Positions 1 through 5,831 of a DNA stretch of 5,917 nt are shown piece by piece (positions within the stretch are counted from its first letter, which is position 1; every line of letters starts with the position of its first letter). A model generated the notes under the pieces. It did not search any database. It was not told the origin of the DNA and saw only the letters and a list, made by a program, of their open reading frames with translations. The DNA is taken from contig USNJ01000126.1 of the NCBI GenBank assembly GCA_900556055.1, positions 1 to 5,917 on the forward strand, read 5' to 3'. The stretch comes from an uncultured Ruminococcus sp. GTDB taxonomy: Bacteria > Bacillota > Clostridia > Oscillospirales > Ruminococcaceae. The position numbers and the translations under genes are program-made.

Positions 1-66
1 ATAGTCAATGCTGACTGCGTTCTGAATGACGCAAAGCCCGTTGTTGTTTACAACAAGAAAAGATAA
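1..66 (+). CDS. clpX: ClpX C-terminal fragment (ATP-dependent Clp protease ATP-binding subunit), 5' truncated by window edge
   Basis: Frame 1 is open from the first base to a TAA at 64-66 and encodes 21 residues. The string VLNDAKPVVVY has the spacing of the end of ClpX proteins; from memory, E. coli ClpX ends with a similar V-(I)DG-QSKPLLIYG segment. ClpX is the AAA+ unfoldase that feeds tagged or misfolded proteins to ClpP in the cytoplasm. The next gene is lon, and clpX-lon-ysxC is a common order in Firmicutes, which supports the call. None of the ATPase motifs are in the window, so the assignment rests only on the short tail plus context. A terminator follows 28 nt downstream. Confidence 0.72.
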   Translation: MVNADCVLNDAKPVVVYNKKR

Positions 67-93
67 AGCCGTTTTTCGGCATAATAAAACCTG

Positions 94-149
94 AGCGTAT
101 CCGAAAGCAGATGGCTTTTGTGCTGAAATCCTTTCGGGTACGCTTTTTT
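94..149 (+). terminator. Intrinsic terminator after clpX
   Basis: A left arm at 94-107 (AGCGTATCCGAAAG) pairs with a right arm at 131-144 (CTTTCGGGTACGCT). This gives 14 bp with a single G-T pair (100/138), followed at once by a run of six T (144-149). The loop is 23 nt, longer than usual. Its position 28 nt after the stop at 64-66 and ahead of a strong promoter suggests that it ends the clpX transcript and insulates lon. Confidence 0.88.
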
Positions 150-213
150 ACTTGAAAAATAGCGGTGAATATTTTATCTCTATAAGGAAATTTGAATATT
201 AAAAAATTACTGC

Positions 214-242
214 TTGCAAAATCCTATGTTTTATCTTATAAT
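214..242 (+). promoter_or_regulatory. Sigma-A promoter for lon
   Basis: TTGCAA at 214-219 (4 of 6 to the -35 consensus) is separated by 17 nt from a perfect TATAAT at 237-242. Transcription should start near 249-250, giving a leader of about 75 nt before the lon GTG. The surrounding DNA (about 180-245) is AT-rich. No HrcA/CIRCE or CtsR-type heat-shock operator is recognisable near it. Confidence 0.8.
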
Positions 243-247
243 ATACT

Positions 248-314
248 TGTATGATCGATACAGCTGACGGCTGTATGCGTTGTATCGTCCATGAAACGGT
301 TCGGACGGAAAGGG
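248..314 (+). promoter_or_regulatory. Structured 5' leader of lon with competing hairpins
   Basis: The predicted leader can form hairpin A (258-264 with 270-276, 7 bp, loop TGACG). It can also form hairpin C (286-290 with 303-307, plus inner GAA/TTC at 293-295/300-302 and a 2-nt bulge), which ends next to the lon ribosome binding site (about 308-314). An alternative hairpin B (256-262 with 281-287, 7 bp) uses bases from both A and C and so excludes them. The pentamer TGTAT or its complement occurs at 248-252, 258-262, 272-276 and 281-285. The pairings are seen in the sequence; a regulatory role is inference. Confidence 0.4.
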
Positions 315-323
315 TGAAATATT

Positions 324-2729
324 GTGAGTGAGAATATAACTGCAAAAACAAAAGGAACTGTCATGCCTGTTCTTCCTATGAACGGACTTGTTCTGTTTCC
401 CAATGTCGTTCTGCATTTTGATATATCTAAAGAATTATCTATCAAGGCGGTCGATGCTGCTTTTGAGGATAAAAAAAGAATTTTTCTGACGGCTGTCAGG
501 GACGGTGCAGACTCTGCTGATACAAAGAGTCTTTATAAGGTCGGTGTTGTTGCCGAGATACGTCAGGTACTGCGCCTTCCCGAAAATACGGCAAGAGTTC
601 TTGTGAGCGGTCTTTACAGGGGAAAGATACTCAATTTTGTTCAGACAGAGCCGTACTATATTGCCGAAGTCAGAAAGTTTGCGGGAAGAAACCGCAAGGT
701 CCATGATGATGCTGAGATAACTGCACTTGTGCGTTCACTGAAGGATTGCTTCAGTCAGTACTGCGCTTATATGCCAAAAATGCCTGATGATCTGCTGAAG
801 GTCGTGAAGGATGAAACAGATCCTTCCGTTATTTTTGATGCGATCGCATTCAATATCCCGATGACTGTCGATGAAAAGCAGGAGATGCTTGAAGCGTCGG
901 ATATTTCGGAAAGACTGAATATGCTGACCTCGCTCATCACGCGTGAGCTTGAAGTTCTTGATATAGAAAAGAATATCCAGGAACAGGTTAAGGCGCAGAT
1001 CGACAAGGGGCAGCGTGATTATTATCTCAGAGAGCAGATGAAGGCGATCTCCGATCAGCTGGGTGAATCCGATGATAACACACAGGATGAAGCTTATGAC
1101 TATCTTGATGCGATAGAAGCACTTCATCTTCCCGAAAAAACTGCCGAGCATCTTAACCGTGAGGCAGAAAGGCTGATGAAGGTTCCGGGCTCATCTCAGG
1201 AAGCATTTGTTATAAGAAATTATCTTGATACGTGTCTTGAACTTCCGTGGAACAAGTTCACTAAGGACAAGACCGATATTGCCAAGGCGAGAGCTGTGCT
1301 TGACAAGGATCATTATGGTCTGAAAAAGGTCAAGGAGCGTATACTTGAGCTTATAGCTGTCAGGGCATTATCTCCCGAAGTAAAGGGACAGATCATTTGC
1401 CTTGTCGGACCTCCGGGAGTCGGAAAGACATCTATCGGAAAATCCATTGCCAAGGCACTTGGCAGAAAATATGCAAGAGTTTCTCTCGGCGGAATAAAGG
1501 ACGAATCCGATATAAGAGGTCACAGAAAGACATACATAGGTTCAATGCCCGGAAGAATAATCACTGCTATCAAGAATGCGGGTTCTTCCAATCCGCTTAT
1601 ACTGCTTGATGAGATCGACAAGATGTCCAATGACTTCAGGGGAGATCCGTCATCGGCGATGCTTGAAGTGCTTGACAGCGAACAGAATTCCGAGTTCAGA
1701 GATCATTACATTGAAGTGCCTTACGACCTCAGCGATGTCCTGTTTGTCACGACTGCAAATACTACTCAGACGATAGACGGACCGCTGCTTGACCGTATGG
1801 AGGTCATTGAGCTTACAAGCTATACCCGTGAGGAAAAGTTCCATATTGCAAAGGAACATCTTATCGGAAAACAGCTCAAAAAGAACGGTCTTAAAGCATC
1901 AATGCTGAAGATAACCGACGATGCGCTTTATGTGATAATAGATAATTACACGAAAGAGGCGGGCGTAAGAAGCCTTGAACGTGTAATTGCGTCAATATGC
2001 CGTAAGGCTGCCAAGGAGATAGTCGAGGAGTCAAAGAAGAAGGTAACTGTAAATGCGGCAAATCTCGAAAAGTACCTCGGCGCACGCAAATTCATTGACG
2101 ATGAGGTGTCCGGAAAGAGTGAAGTCGGACTTGTGAACGGACTTGCGTGGACATCTGTCGGCGGTGTTGTTATGCCGCTTGAAGTCCTTGTTATGGACGG
2201 AAAGGGTACGATCGAAACGACAGGCTCTCTCGGAGATGTTATGAAGGAGAGCGCAAAGATCGCGGTAAGCTATGTTCGTTCAATAGCCGATAAATATGGC
2301 ATTGACAAGAATTTTTATAAGGAAAAGGATCTGCATATACATGCACCCGAGGGGGCAACTCCGAAGGACGGTCCGTCTGCCGGCGTAACAATGACGACTG
2401 CACTTGTTTCGGCGCTTTCCGGAATTCCCGTAAAGGGAGATGTTGCTATGACAGGCGAGATCACTCTTCATGGAAAGGTGCTTCCTATCGGCGGACTTCG
2501 CGAAAAGACAATGGCAGCATATAAGGCGGGACTGAAAACTGTGATCGTTCCTGCGGGCAATAAGCCTGACATGGAAGAGGTCGAAGATGTTGTAAAGGAC
2601 AGCCTGAACTTCATTTTTGCCGAAAAAATAACAGATGTGCTGAACAATGCGCTTGAAATCGACAAGAAGCCCGGCGGAAAGGTACATCAGATACTGTCGG
2701 AAAGTGCGGTAAATGCAGTAAGAATTTGA
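324..2729 (+). CDS. lon: Lon, ATP-dependent endopeptidase La (LonA type)
   Basis: Lon is a cytoplasmic hexameric AAA+ protease that degrades misfolded and selected regulatory proteins. The 801 residues match the usual length (about 770-820). Residues about 14-205 are the LON substrate-binding domain, opening with PVLPMNGLVLFPN. A helical, probably coiled-coil stretch follows (about 205-300, with QRDYYLREQMKAI). The ATPase has Walker A GPPGVGKT (362-369), a pore-loop aromatic in KTYIGSMPG (Tyr404), Walker B LILLDE (425-430), sensor-1 TTAN (476-479), an arginine finger in LLDRME (Arg491) and sensor-2 GVRS (547-550). The C-terminal serine protease domain (about 595-780) carries the Ser-Lys dyad: Ser685 in KDGPSAG and Lys728 in GGLREK, 43 residues apart as in E. 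coli Lon. The GTG start follows an AGGG-type SD at 311-314; an ATG at 363 also has an SD, so the true start could be there. All catalytic residues are intact. It has its own promoter and probably runs into engB. Confidence 0.97.
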   Translation: MSENITAKTKGTVMPVLPMNGLVLFPNVVLHFDISKELSIKAVDAAFEDKKRIFLTAVRDGADSADTKSLYKVGVVAEIRQVLRLPENTARVLVSGLYRGKILNFVQTEPYYIAEVRKFAGRNRKVHDDAEITALVRSLKDCFSQYCAYMPKMPDDLLKVVKDETDPSVIFDAIAFNIPMTVDEKQEMLEASDISERLNMLTSLITRELEVLDIEKNIQEQVKAQIDKGQRDYYLREQMKAISDQLGESDDNTQDEAYDYLDAIEALHLPEKTAEHLNREAERLMKVPGSSQEAFVIRNYLDTCLELPWNKFTKDKTDIAKARAVLDKDHYGLKKVKERILELIAVRALSPEVKGQIICLVGPPGVGKTSIGKSIAKALGRKYARVSLGGIKDESDIRGHRKTYIGSMPGRIITAIKNAGSSNPLILLDEIDKMSNDFRGDPSSAMLEVLDSEQNSEFRDHYIEVPYDLSDVLFVTTANTTQTIDGPLLDRMEVIELTSYTREEKFHIAKEHLIGKQLKKNGLKASMLKITDDALYVIIDNYTKEAGVRSLERVIASICRKAAKEIVEESKKKVTVNAANLEKYLGARKFIDDEVSGKSEVGLVNGLAWTSVGGVVMPLEVLVMDGKGTIETTGSLGDVMKESAKIAVSYVRSIADKYGIDKNFYKEKDLHIHAPEGATPKDGPSAGVTMTTALVSALSGIPVKGDVAMTGEITLHGKVLPIGGLREKTMAAYKAGLKTVIVPAGNKPDMEEVEDVVKDSLNFIFAEKITDVLNNALEIDKKPGGKVHQILSESAVNAVRI
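351..356 (+). promoter_or_regulatory. SD for a possible alternative lon start at 363
   Basis: AAAGGA lies 6 nt before an in-frame ATG at 363-365. That codon is Met14 of the long form, directly before the conserved PVLP opening of the LON domain. This SD is at least as good as the one before the GTG at 324 (AGGG at 311-314), so initiation at 363, giving 788 aa, is a real option. The 13 extra residues of the long form lie outside the conserved domain. Confidence 0.4.
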
Positions 2730-2747
2730 TTAAGGGGCGGGTAGACT

Positions 2748-3347
2748 ATGAATTTTAACAAAGCCGATTTTTATAAGGCGTACGGAACGTTTGCCCAGCT
2801 TCCTGCGTCTGATCTTCCCGAATTTGCTTTTTCGGGACGTTCAAATGTAGGAAAATCCTCGCTTATAAATAAGATATTCAACCGAAAATCGCTTGCAAAG
2901 GTCTCATCTGTTCCCGGAAAGACGGCAACAATCAACTTCTACAAGCTTGACGGCTGCTATATGGTCGATCTTCCGGGTTATGGATATGCAAAGATAGCAA
3001 AATCCGATAAGGATCGCTGGTCGGGACTTATCGGCGGATATCTCGGGTCGGACAGAAATCTGATGCTTGTTTTCCAACTGATAGATATGCGTCATCCTCC
3101 GTCAAAGGACGATGTGATGATGATAAATTATCTTATAGAGACGGAATGTCCGTTTGCGGTGATATTCACAAAGGCGGATAAGCTGTCAAAAAGGGAGCGT
3201 GAGGAGCGTCTCAAGGGCTTTGAGACGGAGATCCCGTGCTTTTCCGATATAACATCCGTTGTATTTTCGGCTGTGACAGGCGAAGGAACAGAAGAGATAC
3301 GCAGCATAATCTCAGAGCTTGCAGAAGGTGCCGGCGAGGACGTATAA
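2748..3347 (+). CDS. engB: EngB/YsxC family ribosome biogenesis GTP-binding protein
   Basis: EngB (YsxC/YihA) is a small TRAFAC-class GTPase needed for late 50S subunit assembly and usually essential. The 199 residues fit the family (about 195-210). Motifs in order are G1 GRSNVGKSS (30-38, P-loop), a G2 region with SSVPGKT (53-59), G3 DLPGYGYAK (74-82), G4 TKAD (141-144, guanine specificity) and G5 FSA (173-175). All are intact. The ATG at 2748 is 18 nt after the lon stop, with a purine-rich AAGGGG at 2732-2737 as the likely SD. The tight spacing and lack of a terminator indicate cotranscription with lon, the usual arrangement in Firmicutes. No odd feature was seen. Confidence 0.96.
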   Translation: MNFNKADFYKAYGTFAQLPASDLPEFAFSGRSNVGKSSLINKIFNRKSLAKVSSVPGKTATINFYKLDGCYMVDLPGYGYAKIAKSDKDRWSGLIGGYLGSDRNLMLVFQLIDMRHPPSKDDVMMINYLIETECPFAVIFTKADKLSKREREERLKGFETEIPCFSDITSVVFSAVTGEGTEEIRSIISELAEGAGEDV

Positions 3348-3348
3348 G
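3319..3348 (+). promoter_or_regulatory. Weak candidate promoter for lysA
   Basis: TTGCAG (3319-3324, 3 of 6 to the -35 consensus) and TATAAG (3343-3348, 5 of 6 to the -10) are 18 nt apart. The -10 covers the engB stop codon. Transcription would start near 3355, leaving a leader of about 38 nt before lysA. The match is modest and could be chance, since lysA can also be read from the lon promoter. Confidence 0.22.
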
Positions 3349-3392
3349 CGTTTATAAGGGTATCAAATTCAATAGTCAAAGGAGTTATTAAA

Positions 3393-4691
3393 ATGTTTGT
3401 ATCAGAAAATCTTGCAGTAAACGAAAAAGGAAATCTCACTATCGGCGGAGTAGATACCATTGAACTTGCAAAAAATTATAAGACCCCTCTTTATGTTATG
3501 GATGAGGGACTTATCCGTGAACACTGCCGCAGTTTCAAGCAGTCTATGGATAAGTATTACGGCGGAAACGGACTTGTCTGCTATGCAAGCAAGGCTTTCT
3601 GCTGCAAGCATATGTGCAGGATCATGAACGAAGAGGGCATGGGTCTTGACGTTGTTTCGCAGGGCGAGCTTTATACTGCTATCAGCTCGGGTTTCCCGAC
3701 AGCAAAGATATGCTTCCACGGAAATAACAAGACTGACGATGAGCTTACACTCGCTATTTCCCATGGCGTCGGCAGAATAATCGTTGACAATATCTATGAG
3801 CTGAACAGACTTGATGAGCTTGCTCAGAAGCTGCATAAAAAGCCAAATATCATGTTCAGGATCAAGCCCGGAATCGACGCTCATACCCATGATTTCGTAA
3901 AAACAGGTCAGATCGACAGCAAGTTCGGCTTTGCGCTTGAAACAGGTGAGGCTATGGAGGCTGTCAAGGAAGCTGTTGCTCTTGAAAATGTTAATCTCGT
4001 AGGACTTCACTGCCATATCGGAAGCCAGATCTTCGATATTGATCCTTTTGTTCTTGCAGCGGAAGTAATGCTCGATTTTATCACAAAGATCAAGAATGAG
4101 CTTGGCTATGTTATCAAGGAACTGAACCTAGGCGGCGGTTTCGGAATAAAGTACACAGATTCCGATACACCTGTGCCTTATGACAAGTATATGGAGAAGG
4201 TTTCCGAGGCTGTAAAGGCAAAGTGCAGGGAAAATGACATCGAGCTGCCGTTTATACTTATTGAACCCGGACGTTCTATCGCTGCCCCTGCCGGAATCAC
4301 ACTTTACACCGTTGGCGGGATCAAGAAGATACCCAATATCCGCACATATGTATCAATTGACGGCGGTATGGGCGATAATCCAAGGTATGCGCTTTATAAG
4401 TCCAAGTATGATATTGAGTGCGCAAACAAGGCAGGAGAGCCTAAGACTGACGTTGTTACCGTTGCGGGCAAGTGCTGCGAGAGCGGTGACCTTATCGGTG
4501 AGGAAATGCCTGTACAGCACCTTGAAGTGGGCGATACGCTTGCTGTTCTTGCAACAGGTGCATATAACTATTCGATGGCATCAAATTACAACAGGATCCC
4601 CAGACCTGCTGTTGTTATGGTGCATCACGGCAAGCATAAGGTCGTTATAAAAAGAGAATCTATGGATGATCTTATAAGAAATGATCTTTAA
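3393..4691 (+). CDS. lysA: Diaminopimelate decarboxylase (lysine biosynthesis, last step)
   Basis: LysA is a PLP-dependent fold-III decarboxylase that converts meso-2,6-diaminopimelate to L-lysine and CO2 in the cytoplasm. The 432 residues match the family. The alanine-racemase-like TIM barrel holds the PLP lysine in CYASKA (Lys67), HCHIGSQI (206-213), the phosphate-binding GGGFGI (247-252) and EPGRSI (291-296). The C-terminal beta domain has CESGD (362-366), giving a catalytic cysteine and acidic residue to the partner subunit of the dimer, and GAYNYSMASNYN (389-400) with the active-site Tyr391. The start is supported by a strong SD AAAGGAG at 3378-3384, 8 nt upstream. It lies 45 nt after engB with no terminator between. 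No lysine riboswitch or T-box fits in that gap, so any control by lysine would have to be elsewhere. Confusion with ornithine/arginine decarboxylases of the same fold is unlikely given CESGD and the C-terminal block. Confidence 0.96.
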   Translation: MFVSENLAVNEKGNLTIGGVDTIELAKNYKTPLYVMDEGLIREHCRSFKQSMDKYYGGNGLVCYASKAFCCKHMCRIMNEEGMGLDVVSQGELYTAISSGFPTAKICFHGNNKTDDELTLAISHGVGRIIVDNIYELNRLDELAQKLHKKPNIMFRIKPGIDAHTHDFVKTGQIDSKFGFALETGEAMEAVKEAVALENVNLVGLHCHIGSQIFDIDPFVLAAEVMLDFITKIKNELGYVIKELNLGGGFGIKYTDSDTPVPYDKYMEKVSEAVKAKCRENDIELPFILIEPGRSIAAPAGITLYTVGGIKKIPNIRTYVSIDGGMGDNPRYALYKSKYDIECANKAGEPKTDVVTVAGKCCESGDLIGEEMPVQHLEVGDTLAVLATGAYNYSMASNYNRIPRPAVVMVHHGKHKVVIKRESMDDLIRNDL

Positions 4692-4694
4692 GTC

Positions 4695-4723
4695 TTTACT
4701 TTTGTATTTTAATGTGTTAAAAT
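4695..4723 (+). promoter_or_regulatory. Extended -10 promoter for the yerC-methyltransferase unit
   Basis: TTTACT (4695-4700, 4 of 6) is followed after 17 nt by TAAAAT (4718-4723, 5 of 6), with the extended -10 dinucleotide TG at 4715-4716. Predicted transcription start is near 4730, 4 nt after lysA ends plus the promoter length, so this promoter occupies most of the lysA-yerC gap. The start of transcription coincides with the base of the hairpin at 4731-4759. Confidence 0.6.
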
Positions 4724-4724
4724 A
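4705..4724 (+). repeat. Operator-like inverted repeat over the -10 box
   Basis: TATTTTAA (4705-4712) and its exact complement TTAAAATA (4717-4724) flank the 4-nt spacer TGTG. The right arm contains the whole -10 hexamer and the spacer holds the extended TG. A dimeric repressor bound here would block RNA polymerase, and the first gene downstream encodes a TrpR-like helix-turn-helix protein, so autoregulation is a reasonable guess. The arms are pure A/T in an AT-rich gap, so chance symmetry cannot be excluded. Confidence 0.4.
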
Positions 4725-4730
4725 AGAATA

Positions 4731-4759
4731 AGGTGCTGTCCTGCTGTGCGGCAGCACCT
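4731..4759 (+). other. Stem-loop between lysA and yerC (5' mRNA hairpin or weak lysA terminator)
   Basis: AGGTGCTGTC (4731-4740) pairs with GGCAGCACCT (4750-4759): 10 bp with one G-T pair and a 9-nt loop. What follows is CTTATAAAG, not a T run, so it is a poor Rho-independent terminator. It begins at or next to the predicted +1 of the yerC promoter, so it would form the very 5' end of that mRNA and could protect it from decay. It may also slow or end lysA transcripts arriving from upstream. Only the pairing is certain. Confidence 0.6.
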
Positions 4760-4778
4760 CTTATAAAGCATCATGTGC

Positions 4779-4784
4779 AGGAGG
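4779..4784 (+). promoter_or_regulatory. SD that sets the yerC start
   Basis: AGGAGG at 4779-4784 is a near-perfect SD. It lies only 1 nt before the ATG at 4786 but 7 nt before the in-frame ATG at 4792, the optimal distance. The start at 4792 is therefore preferred over the longer reading by two residues. Confidence 0.85.
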
Positions 4785-4791
4785 AATGTTT

Positions 4792-5094
4792 ATGAACAGC
4801 AAGCTTAGAGATGATAAAAACCTGAATGATCTGTATAAAGCGATTCTTTGCCTTGAAACGGTCGATGAATGCTATGACTTTTTTGAGGATCTTTGTACCG
4901 TGCTGGAGCTGAAGGCTCTTTCTCAGCGCCTTCAGGTAGCAAAAATGCTGACCGAAAAGCATGTATACAGTGATATAGTTGCAGAAACAGGAGCAAGCAC
5001 GGCAACTATCAGCCGTGTAAACCGCACTATAAATTACGGCTGCGACGGTTATGCACTTGTATTTGACAGAATGAAGGAAAAAGAAAAGCAATGA
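4792..5094 (+). CDS. yerC: TrpR-like DNA-binding protein, YerC/YecD family
   Basis: A 100-residue, all-helical protein of the TrpR superfamily. The block DECYDFFEDLCTVLEL..LSQRLQVAKML followed by the helix-turn-helix AETGASTATISRVNRTINYG (about 64-83) is typical of the YerC/YecD group in Firmicutes. GASTATISR aligns with GAGIATITR of E. coli TrpR. The Arg of TISR (Arg75 from this start) matches the tryptophan-contacting Arg84 of TrpR, but the following Gly85 is Val here, so tryptophan binding should not be assumed. The target genes and any ligand of this family are not established to my knowledge. The start at 4792 is chosen from the SD at 4779-4784. The stop codon overlaps the start of the methyltransferase gene (ATGA), so the two are translationally coupled. 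An inverted repeat over its own -10 box suggests autoregulation. Confidence 0.9.
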   Translation: MNSKLRDDKNLNDLYKAILCLETVDECYDFFEDLCTVLELKALSQRLQVAKMLTEKHVYSDIVAETGASTATISRVNRTINYGCDGYALVFDRMKEKEKQ

Positions 5095-5828
5095 GCGGGG
5101 GATATTCTGCATTTGCATATTTCTATGATGCATTGACGGGAAATATTTCTTATAAGGAACGGGCGGATTATTTTGACAGGCTGATTAAAAAGCACGGCGG
5201 ACAAAAGGGAGTTCTGCTTGATCTGGCGTGCGGAACAGGCTCGCTTTCCGAAGAAATGAGCAAACTTGGGTACGATGTCATCGGCGTTGACGGCTCTGTG
5301 GATATGCTGTCTGAGGCGATGAACAAAAAGATTGAAAGCGGGCTGGATATTCAGTATATATGTCAGGATATGACAGAGCTTGATCTTTACGGAACAGTAG
5401 ATGCTGCATACTGCTCTCTCGACGGAATAAATTACATTCCGCCCGCTGAGCTGCCCGTACTTTTTTACAAGCTTTCATGCTTTATACGCCCATCCGGTCT
5501 GTTTCTCTTTGATATACGCTCCCCCGAATGGATAGAGTCAATGGACGGTCAGGTATATGTTGACGAGCAGGATGACGTGCTGTGCCTCTGGCGCTCCGAA
5601 ATCAGCCGTGAGGAGGACTGCATATACTACGATATGGATATTTTCTCAAAAAAGGGAAGCTTGTGGGAGCGCTCCGAAGAAGAACATATAGAGCATATAT
5701 ATAGCTTTGAATATCTTGAAAACCTTCTCCTTTCGAAAGGCTTCTGCAATGTAAAAATCATCGGCGACGGTCCGCAGAGTGATTTAGGTCGAATCACAAT
5801 CTCGGCAGAGCGGGTTTTAGACAAATAA
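5091..5828 (+). CDS. Class I SAM-dependent methyltransferase, YqeM-like
   Basis: A 245-residue cytoplasmic protein with a Rossmann-type SAM-binding fold. The N-terminus YSAFAYFYDALTGNISY (5-21) resembles the opening of the YqeM-type methyltransferases. Motif I is LLDLACGTGS (42-51); the acidic end of beta-2 is in GVDGS (Asp67, contact to the SAM ribose); QDM (92-94) is the adenine-contacting region; and the post-I/motif II region reads AAYCSLDGINY (105-115). The strand GLFLFDIRSP (136-145) completes the core. The C-terminal half (about 150-240) is a variable substrate-binding part that gives no clue to the acceptor. The ATG overlaps the yerC stop by 4 nt, and only a weak AAGGA (5074-5078) lies upstream, so translation probably depends on yerC. 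A strong hairpin follows the stop. The substrate is unknown; I give no gene symbol because YqeM normally lies near rsfS, a context not seen here. Confidence 0.88.
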   Translation: MSGGYSAFAYFYDALTGNISYKERADYFDRLIKKHGGQKGVLLDLACGTGSLSEEMSKLGYDVIGVDGSVDMLSEAMNKKIESGLDIQYICQDMTELDLYGTVDAAYCSLDGINYIPPAELPVLFYKLSCFIRPSGLFLFDIRSPEWIESMDGQVYVDEQDDVLCLWRSEISREEDCIYYDMDIFSKKGSLWERSEEEHIEHIYSFEYLENLLLSKGFCNVKIIGDGPQSDLGRITISAERVLDK

Positions 5829-5831
5829 GTC

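Noticed and set aside
68..80. Small hairpin GCCG-TTTTT-CGGC right after clpX as a terminator
   Set aside because: The stem is only 4 bp and no T run follows; the much better terminator is at 94-149.
103..119. Alternative small hairpin AAAGC-AGATG-GCTTT inside the clpX terminator as an anti-terminator
   Set aside because: A 5-bp stem is far weaker than the 14-bp terminator stem it would replace, and nothing else supports attenuation there.
67..323. CIRCE (HrcA) or CtsR heat-shock operator upstream of lon
   Set aside because: Neither the 9-bp CIRCE arms nor the GGTCAAA-type tandem repeat could be found by eye on either strand.
735..1151. Open frames on the - strand and in shifted frames within lon and lysA, such as 735-1151, 2280-2687 and 3402-4016 (-) and 4234-4650 (+)
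   Set aside because: They lie entirely or almost entirely inside well-supported genes, lack recognisable domains, and look like by-products of the coding strand.
3348..3392. Lysine riboswitch or T-box before lysA
   Set aside because: The gap is only 45 nt and shows no stem; both elements need well over 100 nt.
5591..5678. Direct repeat GCGCTCCGAA at 5591-5600 and 5669-5678
   Set aside because: A ten-base match within one coding sequence, encoding unrelated positions; consistent with chance.
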